Source: Aureococcus anophagefferens | Lineage: Eukaryota > Sar > Pelagophyceae > Pelagomonadales > Pelagomonadaceae | Assembly: GCF_000186865.1 (NCBI RefSeq) | Contig: NW_008705563.1 | Span: 1,944,055 to 2,008,054 of the forward strand | Direction of reading: 5' to 3' | DNA length: 64,000 bases | Shown here: positions 49,517-57,518 of the stretch, one piece after another | How the letters are laid out: every line of letters begins with the position of its first letter | How positions within the stretch are numbered: the stretch's first letter is position 1 | Made by a program: the position numbers and the translations under genes | The notes under the pieces: model-generated | What the model was told of the DNA's origin: nothing | Databases searched by the model: none | What the model saw: only the letters and a program-made list of their open reading frames with translations

Positions 49517-50524
49517 ATGGCCTCCATGTGGTCGAAGAAGGCGTCCAAGGCCGGGGGCGGGAAGCGCTTCGGCCTCGTGAAGAAGCAGGGCTCGAATTCC
49601 GTGCCCGCCATCTTCGGCGGCGGCGCCGACGACGACGCGCCCGCGGACGCGCGCGGGGCCATGAACCGGAGGCTCCAGGCCATGGAGGCGTCGTCGAGGA
49701 AGAAGGCCGCCGCCGCCGCCGCCGACGTCGACCCGTCGATCTACGACTACGACGGCGTCTACGACCAGATGAAGGCCGACGAGTCCGCCAAGATCTCCGC
49801 GCGCGTCGGCGCCGCGGCCGGCGGCGACGGCGGCCGGAAGACGTCGCGCTACATCGGCACGCTCAAGCAGGCCGCCAAGGTCCGCGAGCGCGAGTTCGAC
49901 CGCGTCTACGAGCGCCAGCTCCTCAAGGAGCAGGAGGAGGAGAAGGCCAAGTTCGGCGACACGGAGCGCTACGTGACCGCGGCGTACAAGCAGCAGCTCC
50001 AGGAGTCGCGCAAGTGGGACGCGGAGGACGCGCGCGCCGCGGAGCTCGAGGAGCAGACGAGCGCCTCGAGCGCCGGCATGCACGGCTTCTACGCGAACCT
50101 GCTCACGAAGAACATCGGCATGGGCGCGGACGTCGACAAGGCCGCCGTGTCGTCGTACACGCACGGGTCCAAGCGGAACGCGCGCATGGAGCCCGTCAAG
50201 GAGGAGCCGGCGCCGGCGCCGGCGCCGGCCGCGGGCGACGACGACGAGGCCAACGCCGCCCGGGCGCTGTCGACCTTCGACGACATCTCCAAGGACGACG
50301 AGGCCCAGGCGGCGGCGCGCGCGCGCGCGGCCTTTTGCGCCGCGCGCGGCTACGCGGACGTCGCCGAGCGGCTGGCGAACAACGCGGACGTCGACGAGAA
50401 GCACCTCGGCGCGAAGCGGCCCAAGCCCGAGCCCGAGCCCGCGGCCGCGGTCGACTCTGCGGCCGCCGCGCTCTCCGCGAAGGAGCGGTTCCTGGCGCGG
50501 AAGCGCGCCAAGCAGGGGGCCTAA
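49517..50524 (+). CDS. NSRP1/CCDC55-like nuclear speckle splicing regulator
   Basis: 335 residues, one exon, ATG 49517 (context CGACCATGG). The N-terminal half carries the family's conserved domain: FGLVKKQ, YDYDGVYDQMKADE, RYIGTLKQAAKVREREFDRV, then ERQLLKEQEEEKAKFGDTE and YVTAAYKQQLQESRKWDAED. It continues with GMHGFYANLLTKNIGMG and a disordered Glu/Pro/Ala tail ending in a basic RFLARKRAKQGA. Members sit in nuclear speckles and influence splice-site choice. That is notable in a genome region crowded with young introns, but no direct link is implied. Confidence 0.82.
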   Translation: MASMWSKKASKAGGGKRFGLVKKQGSNSVPAIFGGGADDDAPADARGAMNRRLQAMEASSRKKAAAAAADVDPSIYDYDGVYDQMKADESAKISARVGAAAGGDGGRKTSRYIGTLKQAAKVREREFDRVYERQLLKEQEEEKAKFGDTERYVTAAYKQQLQESRKWDAEDARAAELEEQTSASSAGMHGFYANLLTKNIGMGADVDKAAVSSYTHGSKRNARMEPVKEEPAPAPAPAAGDDDEANAARALSTFDDISKDDEAQAAARARAAFCAARGYADVAERLANNADVDEKHLGAKRPKPEPEPAAAVDSAAAALSAKERFLARKRAKQGA

Positions 50525-50547
50525 TTTCTTTGTCTACTCTGGCGGCG

Positions 50548-50950
50548 CTATGGCGGCGGCGGCGGCGGCGGCGTCAGCGAGTTGACGACCTTGGCGACGA
50601 CGGCGTCGTGGCGCGCCTTCGCGCCGACCTGCGCGTCGTGTTCGTTCGAGTTGGCCGAGAACGCCCCGTTCGCGGTCGAGAGTCGGGTGGTCGCTCGAGC
50701 TGCCGATTCGCGATAGATGCTGGGGGGACGCGGCGCCGCGCGTCGCGCAGCCCGAGCGCGAAAAGCTCCGCGCGCTCGAGGACCGTCGTGTGCACGATCT
50801 CCGACGTCGTCGGCGAGTAGACATCGACGCGCCTACGGGTGGCGGTGATTTTCGTCGTTCCGCTTCGGACGGTTCGCGCCGGCCGACGCGCAGGCCCTCG
50901 TCGTCCGTGTCCTTGACCGTGATGACCTATCGATGGCTGTGTTTTTATGC
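50548..50950 (-). CDS. Possible small multi-exon gene, structure unresolved
   Basis: Three minus-strand segments in different frames look coding rather than random: a VITVKDTDDEGLRVG stretch (~50890-50935), TATRRRVDVYSPTTSEIVHT continuing to LERAELFALGLRD (~50745-50860), and FSANSNEHDAQVGAKARHDA continuing to VVNSLTPPPPPPP and TAG at 50548-50550. Short introns of ~30-60 bp would be needed and I could not fix the splice sites. The (GGC)n tract at ~50551-50572 encodes the proline run. It could equally be a decayed gene. Confidence 0.3.
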
Positions 50951-51144
50951 TATGCATTTCCGTTTTGGGACGCCGCGGCGGCGCATGCTGCTCGAAGCCT
51001 AGCTTTTTTACGCAGCGAAAGACGATGCTCATGATCTCACATGGCAGCGCGGGCGCTAAGCGGGCTGCCCATGCTTGCGCTGCTGCAGGTAGGCGTCAAA
51101 CTTGCCGGAAAGATGCACCACGCGTGTCTTGGCCCTCGCATCCA

Positions 51145-51240
51145 TCTTCCGCCGCAGCCGCTGCCAAGTGCTCGAGGTTTCGCGCCAACATCTCTTCCGC
51201 CGCAGCCGCTGCCAAGTGCTCGAGGTTTCGCGCCAACATA
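51145..51240. repeat. 48-bp tandem repeat directly upstream of a gene
   Basis: 51145-51192 and 51193-51240 are near-identical copies (unit begins TCTTCCGCCGCAGCCGCTGC and ends TTTCGCGCCAACAT). The array ends 8 bp before the ATG at 51249, so it makes up the 5' leader or core promoter of the next gene. Confidence 0.9.
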
Positions 51241-51248
51241 AGTCGACC

Positions 51249-51560
51249 ATGTCCCTCCTGAGACAGTCGGTGCGCTACGCCTACTACTTGGCAGCGCCGT
51301 ACCGCGACATGGCGAGCGCGCGGTCCGTCGTCGCGCAGACGAACGCGGCCTACCCCGTCGTCGTGTCCAACCTCGCCCTCTTCCAGAAATTCGTCGTGCC
51401 GTACGTCGTCGCCCTCACGGGCCTCGGCGCCTACGGCTACATGCAGTACACGGCGCCCGTGAAGGCGCCCATGGGCTTCCTGTACGAGAAGGAGGCCGTC
51501 GGCGAGGTGCCGCAGCTCGAGGAGCAATTCCAGCCGGTCGTCAAGCGCGTCTTCGTCTAG
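51249..51560 (+). CDS. Small single-pass membrane protein, possibly mitochondrial
   Basis: 103 residues, ATG 51249. The N-terminus is basic and amphipathic without acidic residues (MSLLRQSVRYAYYLAAPYR), like a mitochondrial presequence. One hydrophobic helix (FVVPYVVALTGLGAYGYM, ~48-66) follows, then a short acidic tail. Size and layout are those of accessory subunits of respiratory or ATP synthase complexes, but I cannot name one. Codon use fits neighbouring genes and the frame lacks competing overlaps. Confidence 0.6.
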   Translation: MSLLRQSVRYAYYLAAPYRDMASARSVVAQTNAAYPVVVSNLALFQKFVVPYVVALTGLGAYGYMQYTAPVKAPMGFLYEKEAVGEVPQLEEQFQPVVKRVFV

Positions 51561-51889
51561 GGCGCGCGAGCGACAGAACTTCGAGGCCTGATCGGCGGCG
51601 CGCGGCGTCACCGGCGGCGCGCGACATTCGTCGGCGGCGGAGGCGCGTCGACGCGCCGCGCGCGCCGCGGTCCGAACGGCGCCGCGTCTCGACTAGGAAA
51701 CTAAGCTTTGTATACTACGTACAGCTCACTCTTCGGCGCGTTTGTGCGCCGCGTAGAACCCCGCGCGGCGGCGACGAAAGCAACACGAAGCGCAGCATCA
51801 TCTCGACTTGCGCTCCGCACTTTGTACGGCACTGTCGGCGGCATTTTGGCTGCAAGGTTGGAGTGTCATGACACGATGGTGACGCGATA
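51561..51889. other. Intergenic region
   Basis: 329 bp between two plus-strand genes. GGCGGCGCGCG occurs twice (around 51594 and 51613). From 51700 the sequence becomes AT-richer (TTTGTATACTACGTACAG), probably promoter. No frame supported. Confidence 0.4.
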
Positions 51890-53696
51890 ATGGGCAGCCA
51901 TAACGCGATGCGGACGACGCTCGCGCTCTGCCTGCTGCGATCGATTACCGGCGTCCCGCACGGCCCGCCCTACACGACCGAGGTGCTGACCGCCGAGGAG
52001 CGCGCGCGCTGCGAGACGCCGCTGTCGCCGGCGTCCTGCATAGCAGGCATCGGGCGGCGCATCCGCATCCGCGGGCCCGACGTGCGCGCCGTGGCCCTCG
52101 GCGGGTCCATCACCGCGGGCCAGGGCGTCGCGGACGGCGACCGCTGGACCGAGCGCCTCGAGGCGCGGCTCAACGCGTCCGGCGTCGCGGCGCGCGTCCT
52201 CAACCGCGGCTACCACGGCGCCGACGTCTGTAGCTTCGCGGCCAAGGCCACGGAGAAGATCGTCGGCTGGTGCCGGGAGATCCGCTGCAACGCCTTCTTC
52301 GTCGAGACGGCCGTCAACGACCACAACCGCGTGGCCCTCGAGACGGGCAGGTGCGCCGAGGCGCTCGTCCGCATCCTGAGCGAGGCCGTGCCCGACGTCG
52401 CCATCGTCTTCGCGGACGTGCCGTCCGTCCGAGCGCGGCGTCCCGTCGATTTCGGGCCGGGGCACACCGCCGCGCCTCGCAGGTGAAGAGCCCCAAGGGC
52501 ACGAACTCGTCGAAGGCGACGTCGGTCGAGCGCGCCGCGGCGAAGCGGCCCCTCGACGCGGACGCGCTCCGGGCGAACGCGTCGGCGTGCGCGGCGGCGG
52601 CGCGAGCGGCGCTGACCTTCCCGCCGGACCACCCGCCGCGGACCGTGCCCGACCAGCTCCGCGGGTCCGTGCCCCACGAGGTCGTCGCGGCCCTCTACGG
52701 CCGCGTGGGCTACGCGTCGCTCGCGCACGCCGTCGCCGCGGAGCTCGGGACGGCCGACGGGTGCGCGGCTTCGCTCCGAGAGGCCGCGCGCCGACGCGCT
52801 TCCCTTTCTGTAGGCCCTGGCTCCGCGGCAAGATGGAGGAGGTGGACGGCCTCAAGCACCGCTTCTTCTCCGACTTCCACCTGTCCTTCGTCGGCCACGC
52901 GGCGCTCGGCGAGGTCCTGGCGGCCTACGTCGTCGACTCGTCGCGCATGTCGCCGCGGCCCGCGTGCTTCGGCGCGGCGCTGGAGCGGCCCGTGCTCCTG
53001 AGCGCCGCGGAGCTGCGGACGCACTTCTCGCCCGTCGTCCACCTCGAGGGCGGCGACCTCCGCGAGCGCATCGAGGCCGCGGCGTGCCTGTCGCCCGAGA
53101 GCCCGCGCTACCACTGCCCCGGCGCGGAGTCGCCCGACGAGAACGGGCCCGGCTGCACGTTTCCGAAACGCGCCTGCAGCTCGAAGCACATGGCCGGCGG
53201 CTGGCTCGCGCCCCACGGCCAGCGCGTCAACAACTTCCACCGCGTCTTCCAGCCCCGGCAGGCGGGCCTCTGGTTCTCGGGCGAGCCGTCGGTCGACCTC
53301 GGCCTCACGCTGCGGCTGCGGCTCGACGCGGGCCGCGCGCCGCCCCCCTACGCGCTCGAGCTCACGGTGCTGCGGTCCTACGAGCACGTCGGCCGCTTCG
53401 CGGTGGATTTGAGATCGGGCGCCTTCAACGCGACGTCCGTCGTCGACGCGCGCTGGGACGAGCCCATCTCCGTGCCGCGCGCGGTCGCCGCGGGCGTCGT
53501 CCCGGACCGGGCGGCGCTCGCGGACCTCGCCGTGACCTTCACGCCGCTCCCGGCGCTCCTCCCGGCCGGGCGCCGCCGGACGGGCATCCACGACGCGACG
53601 CTCGACTCGAAGACGGGCCAGCCGAAGGACGGCGACAACGTCGTCATCAACGCGCTCTCCGTCTTCAGCCTCGCGGGCGCGGACCCCGTAACTTAG
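51890..53696 (+). CDS. SGNH/GDSL-like esterase or acyltransferase-type protein
   Basis: Exons 51890..52426, 52483..52760 and 52814..53696, giving 565 residues; introns of 56 and 53 bp use GT-AG in phases 0 and 2. A signal peptide (TTLALCLLRSITG) precedes the SGNH blocks: VALGGSITAGQGV (nucleophile Ser), FVETAVNDHNR (Asn block) and, after the second intron, FFSDFHLSFVGH with the Asp-x-x-His pair. Splice sites were placed where they give FADVPSVKSPKGTNSS and ELGTADGPWLRGKM. A beta-rich C-terminal domain (~300-565) with several cysteines follows and is not recognised. Secreted or lumenal. Confidence 0.75.
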
Positions 53697-55045
53697 CGCC
53701 AGAACTCGGCGTAGGCGGCGAAGCGCCGGCCGAGGTCCGCCGCGTCGAGGCCGAACTGGCCCAGGCCGTAGGCCGCCCTGCCGTGCTTGTGCTGCGCGTT
53801 CTCTTCGAGGTGCCGCTCCATGGCCGCGCGCGCCTCCTCGCTCGGCGTCGCGCCGCGCGCCGCGTAGATGCGCTCGACGCAGGCGATCGGGTCGGCGACG
53901 AGGTCGTCGTAGCGCAGGAGAACCATCGCGGGGTGTAACCCGCGCGCGGCTCGCACGAACGCGCACTGGTTGGCCGCGTAGAGTTCGAGGCGCGACAGCA
54001 CCGCGGCGCCGTGCGCGTCCAGACCGCCTGCATAGTCGAACTTGACGGAGCACGCGACCTCGTCGAGGCCGCAGAGGCTCGGCACGCACCGCGCCGGGTC
54101 GCGCGACGTGAAGACGAGCGTGGCGTCCGGAAACGCGTCCGCCACCTCTCCCACAATCGCCGTGAGCGCGGGGCTCTTCAAGACCCAGAACCGGTCTTTC
54201 GGCAGCCGCTGCAGCGCCACCCAGGACGCGAGGTGGCGCGCGAGGAAGGACCGGTCCGTTTCGTCGTCCGCGAACCAGCGCGCGCGCGCCGCAACCGCCG
54301 CCGGCGCGAGGAGGGCCGTCTCCGTGTCCCAGACGTAGCGGCGCAGCAACCCCGCGACCTCCTCGATGGCCCGCGCGTCGACGTGGTGGAATTTTTTGAA
54401 CTCGTCCAACCCGTTCGGCGACAGCGCGGCCAACTTGTCGAAGCCCGCCTCGACGGCGGCCGCGCGCCGCTCGTCTTCGACCGCATCCTCGCCCGCGACG
54501 GCCTCGCCGGCGTCGTCGTGCATGAACTCCCAGTAGCGCGGCGACCGCGCGGCGGCGTCGGCGCAGAGCAGCCGGTGCAGGAGCGTCGAGCCCGTCCGCG
54601 GCAGGCCCGCGACGATGACGACGGGCGCGTCGATAGCGCGCTTCGGCGCCGCCGCGACGGCCTTCGCGAGGCGGATGCGCCGGCGCAGGCGCTTCGCGAG
54701 GTCCTTGCCGAAGACGTAGCGGCCGAGCGGCGTGAAGCGATTCCCGGGCGCGTCGACGCCGTGGAGCTGGATGCGGAAGAGCGACCGCTTCGCGGCGTCG
54801 GAGTCGGCGCCGTCGCGAAAGGCCACCTGCTCCGCGGCGAGCGCCTGTTCGTGCAAGTCTGTGAGTCCGTCCACATCACAGGTCGCGCCAACACCGACGA
54901 CGCGGCAGAGCCAGTTCGCCGCCCAAAAGACGCCGCGCAGCTTGACGCGCGACCGCGGGAGCCGGTAGCCGCGATGCGCGAGCACGAGGACCGCGGCGGC
55001 GGCGACGGCCGCCTTGGCCGCGGGCCTCTCGAATGGGCTGCCCAT
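53693..55045 (-). CDS. Sulfotransferase with N-terminal membrane anchor
   Basis: 450 residues, one exon, ATG 55045. An N-terminal hydrophobic stretch (AAVAAAAVLVLAHRG) is followed by the catalytic domain: PAPS loop VVIVAGLPRTGSTLLHRLLC (~145-164), WEFMHDD, RFWVLKSPALTAIVGEV, FTSRDPARCVPSLCGLD (3'-phosphate site) and LLRYDDLVADPIACVERIY. All family blocks are present, so an active enzyme is likely; the acceptor is unknown. Its stop codon overlaps that of the SGNH gene on the other strand. It is 56 bp from its divergent neighbour. Confidence 0.9.
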   Translation of the reverse strand: MGSPFERPAAKAAVAAAAVLVLAHRGYRLPRSRVKLRGVFWAANWLCRVVGVGATCDVDGLTDLHEQALAAEQVAFRDGADSDAAKRSLFRIQLHGVDAPGNRFTPLGRYVFGKDLAKRLRRRIRLAKAVAAAPKRAIDAPVVIVAGLPRTGSTLLHRLLCADAAARSPRYWEFMHDDAGEAVAGEDAVEDERRAAAVEAGFDKLAALSPNGLDEFKKFHHVDARAIEEVAGLLRRYVWDTETALLAPAAVAARARWFADDETDRSFLARHLASWVALQRLPKDRFWVLKSPALTAIVGEVADAFPDATLVFTSRDPARCVPSLCGLDEVACSVKFDYAGGLDAHGAAVLSRLELYAANQCAFVRAARGLHPAMVLLRYDDLVADPIACVERIYAARGATPSEEARAAMERHLEENAQHKHGRAAYGLGQFGLDAADLGRRFAAYAEFWR

Positions 55046-55101
55046 TGCTCAGCGATCAAGAAGTTGAACTTGTTGGTGCGTTCTTGACAATCCAGACACC
55101 A
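55046..55101. promoter_or_regulatory. 56-bp divergent promoter
   Basis: The only sequence between two opposite ATGs. It contains GTTGAAC (55063-55069) and TTCTTGACAATCC. Both genes must be initiated from within or beyond this very short stretch. Confidence 0.5.
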
Positions 55102-56446
55102 ATGGGCGCGATTCGTGGCCTGCGGCCGCTGCCGGCGGCGGGGCTCGCGGCGACGGCGGCCGTCGTCAATCTCTGTCTCTACACGGACGTCGTCGACGCG
55201 CTCCTCGTGACGCCCTGGCGGCACCGGCTGCGGTCCCTCCTGCCCCCTTGGGCCTGGCAGTGGCTGCCCCGGTCCTTTTCCGTCCGCTGGACGTCGAACA
55301 TCCCCGGTGCGTCGACGCGCGTTCCATCGCCCCAAGGAGCCCACGATCGCCGCAGGCAACCCCTACGGCTGCGACGCGCTCAGCGCGCAGATCGCGGGGC
55401 CTTTTCCGATGTCCGTGGACCAGTCCGCGTGCCTCGGCGCCGTGCCCACGCCGTTCGCGCTCGAGGGCCTCGCGCCGCGCGGCGCGCGCTACTGGTCCAT
55501 CCAGGTCTTCTGCAAGAAGGCGGCAGATCCGCTCAACGAGCGGCGCGGCGGCGCGGCCGACGACGACGGCGCGCGGCGCGCGCGCACGCTCTTCGACGGC
55601 GACCTATCGCTCGACGGCGACGGCCGCTACGCGGTCGCCGTGGGCGCATCGGCCGCCGTCGCCGGCTTCAAGGATGTCATCGACGTGGGCGACGCCGAGA
55701 AGTGCCTCGTCGTCATCCGGTGCCTCAAGCTGCCCGAGGGGAGGCGGTGGCGCGCGCCCGCCGTCCGCGCGCTGCCCGGCGGCGCGCCGTGGCCCGCCCG
55801 CGACGTCGAGCGGCGCTGCGGCCAGCTCGCGACCGCGGAGGCGCCGCGGGGGCCCGCCGCGCGCCTGCGCGGCTGCGTCTGGATCAACGCGGCGGCCGTG
55901 GCCCTGCGCCCGGAGCTCGCGCGCGCGCTCGTGGCGGGCGCCGCGCTCGCGCTCTCGCTCCGGTCCGCGCTCTCGCTCTCGCTCGCGACCAAGTACCGGC
56001 GCGACCGCGGCCGCGGCGTCCCGAACCGCGACGTCCGCGCCATCGCGGGCCTCGGCGGCTGCGCGGGCCACCTCTACTGGTCGGGGCCCTACGACTGCCG
56101 CGCGGGCGACGTCGCCGTGACCTTCGTCGTCGACGCGTGGGTCCCGGGGTCGCCGCCCGGCCTGCGCTACGCGGCGCTCAACGTCTACGCGTGGACGTCG
56201 CTCCCGCTGCCCTCGTTCGTCGACGTCGACTCGGCCGTCGCCGCGCCGCCCCGGAGCCTCGCCTCCGGCGACCGCGTCCGCTCGTGCGACGCGATCCTCA
56301 CGACGCGGCCCACGGGCGCGCGCGACAACGAGGTCGACGTCTCCGACGCGCCCGAGGGCTGCTTCACCGTCCGCGCGCTCCACCCGCCCACGGACGCCAT
56401 CGCGGAGGCCTGCGTCCCGACGGTGCGCTTCCTCGGCGCTCGCTAG
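55102..56446 (+). CDS. Hypothetical membrane-anchored protein
   Basis: Exons 55102..55306 and 55356..56446 with a 49-bp GT-AG intron (donor G|GTGCGT) in phase 1; 431 residues. N-terminal hydrophobic segments (~10-35). The second exon reads GNPYGCDALSAQIAGPFP, then ARYWSIQVFCKK and TLFDGDLSLDGDGRYAVAVG, faintly like DUF1254/DUF1214-type beta domains; I would not rely on that. The C-terminal half has paired cysteines and YWSGPYDCRAGDVAVTFVVD, suggesting a beta-sandwich. Probably secretory-pathway or organelle membrane. Confidence 0.6.
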
Positions 56447-56556
56447 CTAGCTTGAGGTTGCATTTCTGGAACCATCGGCAGAGGACAGCGATCGTGAACT
56501 TTCGACAAATTTCCTGAAAGTTGAAGTCAAGGTTCGCTGCACCTCTTGGAGCGACG

Positions 56557-57471
56557 ATGTCAGGTCTGCTAGCCGCCGCAGCAGTCCTCTGCTATGCGCT
56601 GTACCGGTTCCTGAATTGGTTCCTCACGCCTATCCACGCCGCTCGGGCGCGCGCAGCCCTCGAAGCGGAAGACAGGCGCGCGCGCGAGACGTGGCTCGCC
56701 GCGAGCACAAGCGACGCCGTCCACCTCTCCGTCGTCATCCCCGCCTACAACGAGCGGGAGCGGCTGCCGGTCATGCTGCGGGAGGCCGCGGCCTACCTGT
56801 CGGCGCAGTCCTTCGCCTTCGAGGTGCTCGTCGTCGACGACGGCTCGTCCGACGGCACGGCCGGCGTCGCCGAGGCGCTCGGCCGCGAGCTCTTCCCCGG
56901 CGGCGAGCTGCGCGCCGTCGTGCTGGCGCGGAACCGGGGCAAGGGCGGCGCCGTGCGCGAGGGCGCGCTGCGGTCCCGCGGCGCCTGGGTGCTCGTCGCG
57001 GACGCGGACGGCGCGACGCGATTCTCGGACCACGCGCGGTTGGAGCGGGCGGCGATGGACGAGAGCGCGGGCGTCGCCTGCGGGAGCCGGGCCCACATGG
57101 TCGGCACGGACGCCGTCGCGAAGCGGTCCGCGCTCCGGAATCTACTGATGCGCTGCTTCCACGTCGTCGTGACCGTCGTCGGCGGCGTCGCGGGCGTCGA
57201 GGACACGCAGTGCGGCTTCAAGCTCCTCTCGAAGCGCGCGTCGGCGGCGATCTTCGGGGCGCTCCACATCGAGCGCTGGGCCTTCGACGTCGAGCTTCTG
57301 TACATCGCGAAGCGCCTCGGCTTCCCCATCGCCGAGGTCGCGGTGACGTGGCACGAGGTCGCCGGGTCGAAGATCGACATCGCCGCCGACTCGATCCAGA
57401 TGGCCCGCGACATCGCCTGCGTCCGCCTCGCCTACCTCGCGGGGGTCTGGACGCTCCCGGACGAATTTTAA
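56557..57471 (+). CDS. ALG5: Dolichyl-phosphate beta-glucosyltransferase (ALG5-like)
   Basis: 304 residues, ATG 56557, no intron. A type II membrane helix (LLAAAAVLCYALYRFLNWFL) is followed by a GT2 domain: LSVVIPAYNERERLPVML, VLVVDDGSSDGTA, RNRGKGGAVREGAL, VLVADADGATRFSD (DxD), GSRAHMVG, DTQCGFKLLSKRA, ERWAFDVELLYIAKRLGF and VTWHEVAGSKIDI. The order and wording match ALG5, which makes Dol-P-Glc from UDP-Glc at the ER for lipid-linked oligosaccharide capping. TTGAAG lies 31 bp before the ATG. Confidence 0.93.
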   Translation: MSGLLAAAAVLCYALYRFLNWFLTPIHAARARAALEAEDRRARETWLAASTSDAVHLSVVIPAYNERERLPVMLREAAAYLSAQSFAFEVLVVDDGSSDGTAGVAEALGRELFPGGELRAVVLARNRGKGGAVREGALRSRGAWVLVADADGATRFSDHARLERAAMDESAGVACGSRAHMVGTDAVAKRSALRNLLMRCFHVVVTVVGGVAGVEDTQCGFKLLSKRASAAIFGALHIERWAFDVELLYIAKRLGFPIAEVAVTWHEVAGSKIDIAADSIQMARDIACVRLAYLAGVWTLPDEF

Positions 57472-57518
57472 TACTTTAAGTTGAAGCTGACGGTGCAGCC
57501 TCTCCCCTTTGGCAGCCC

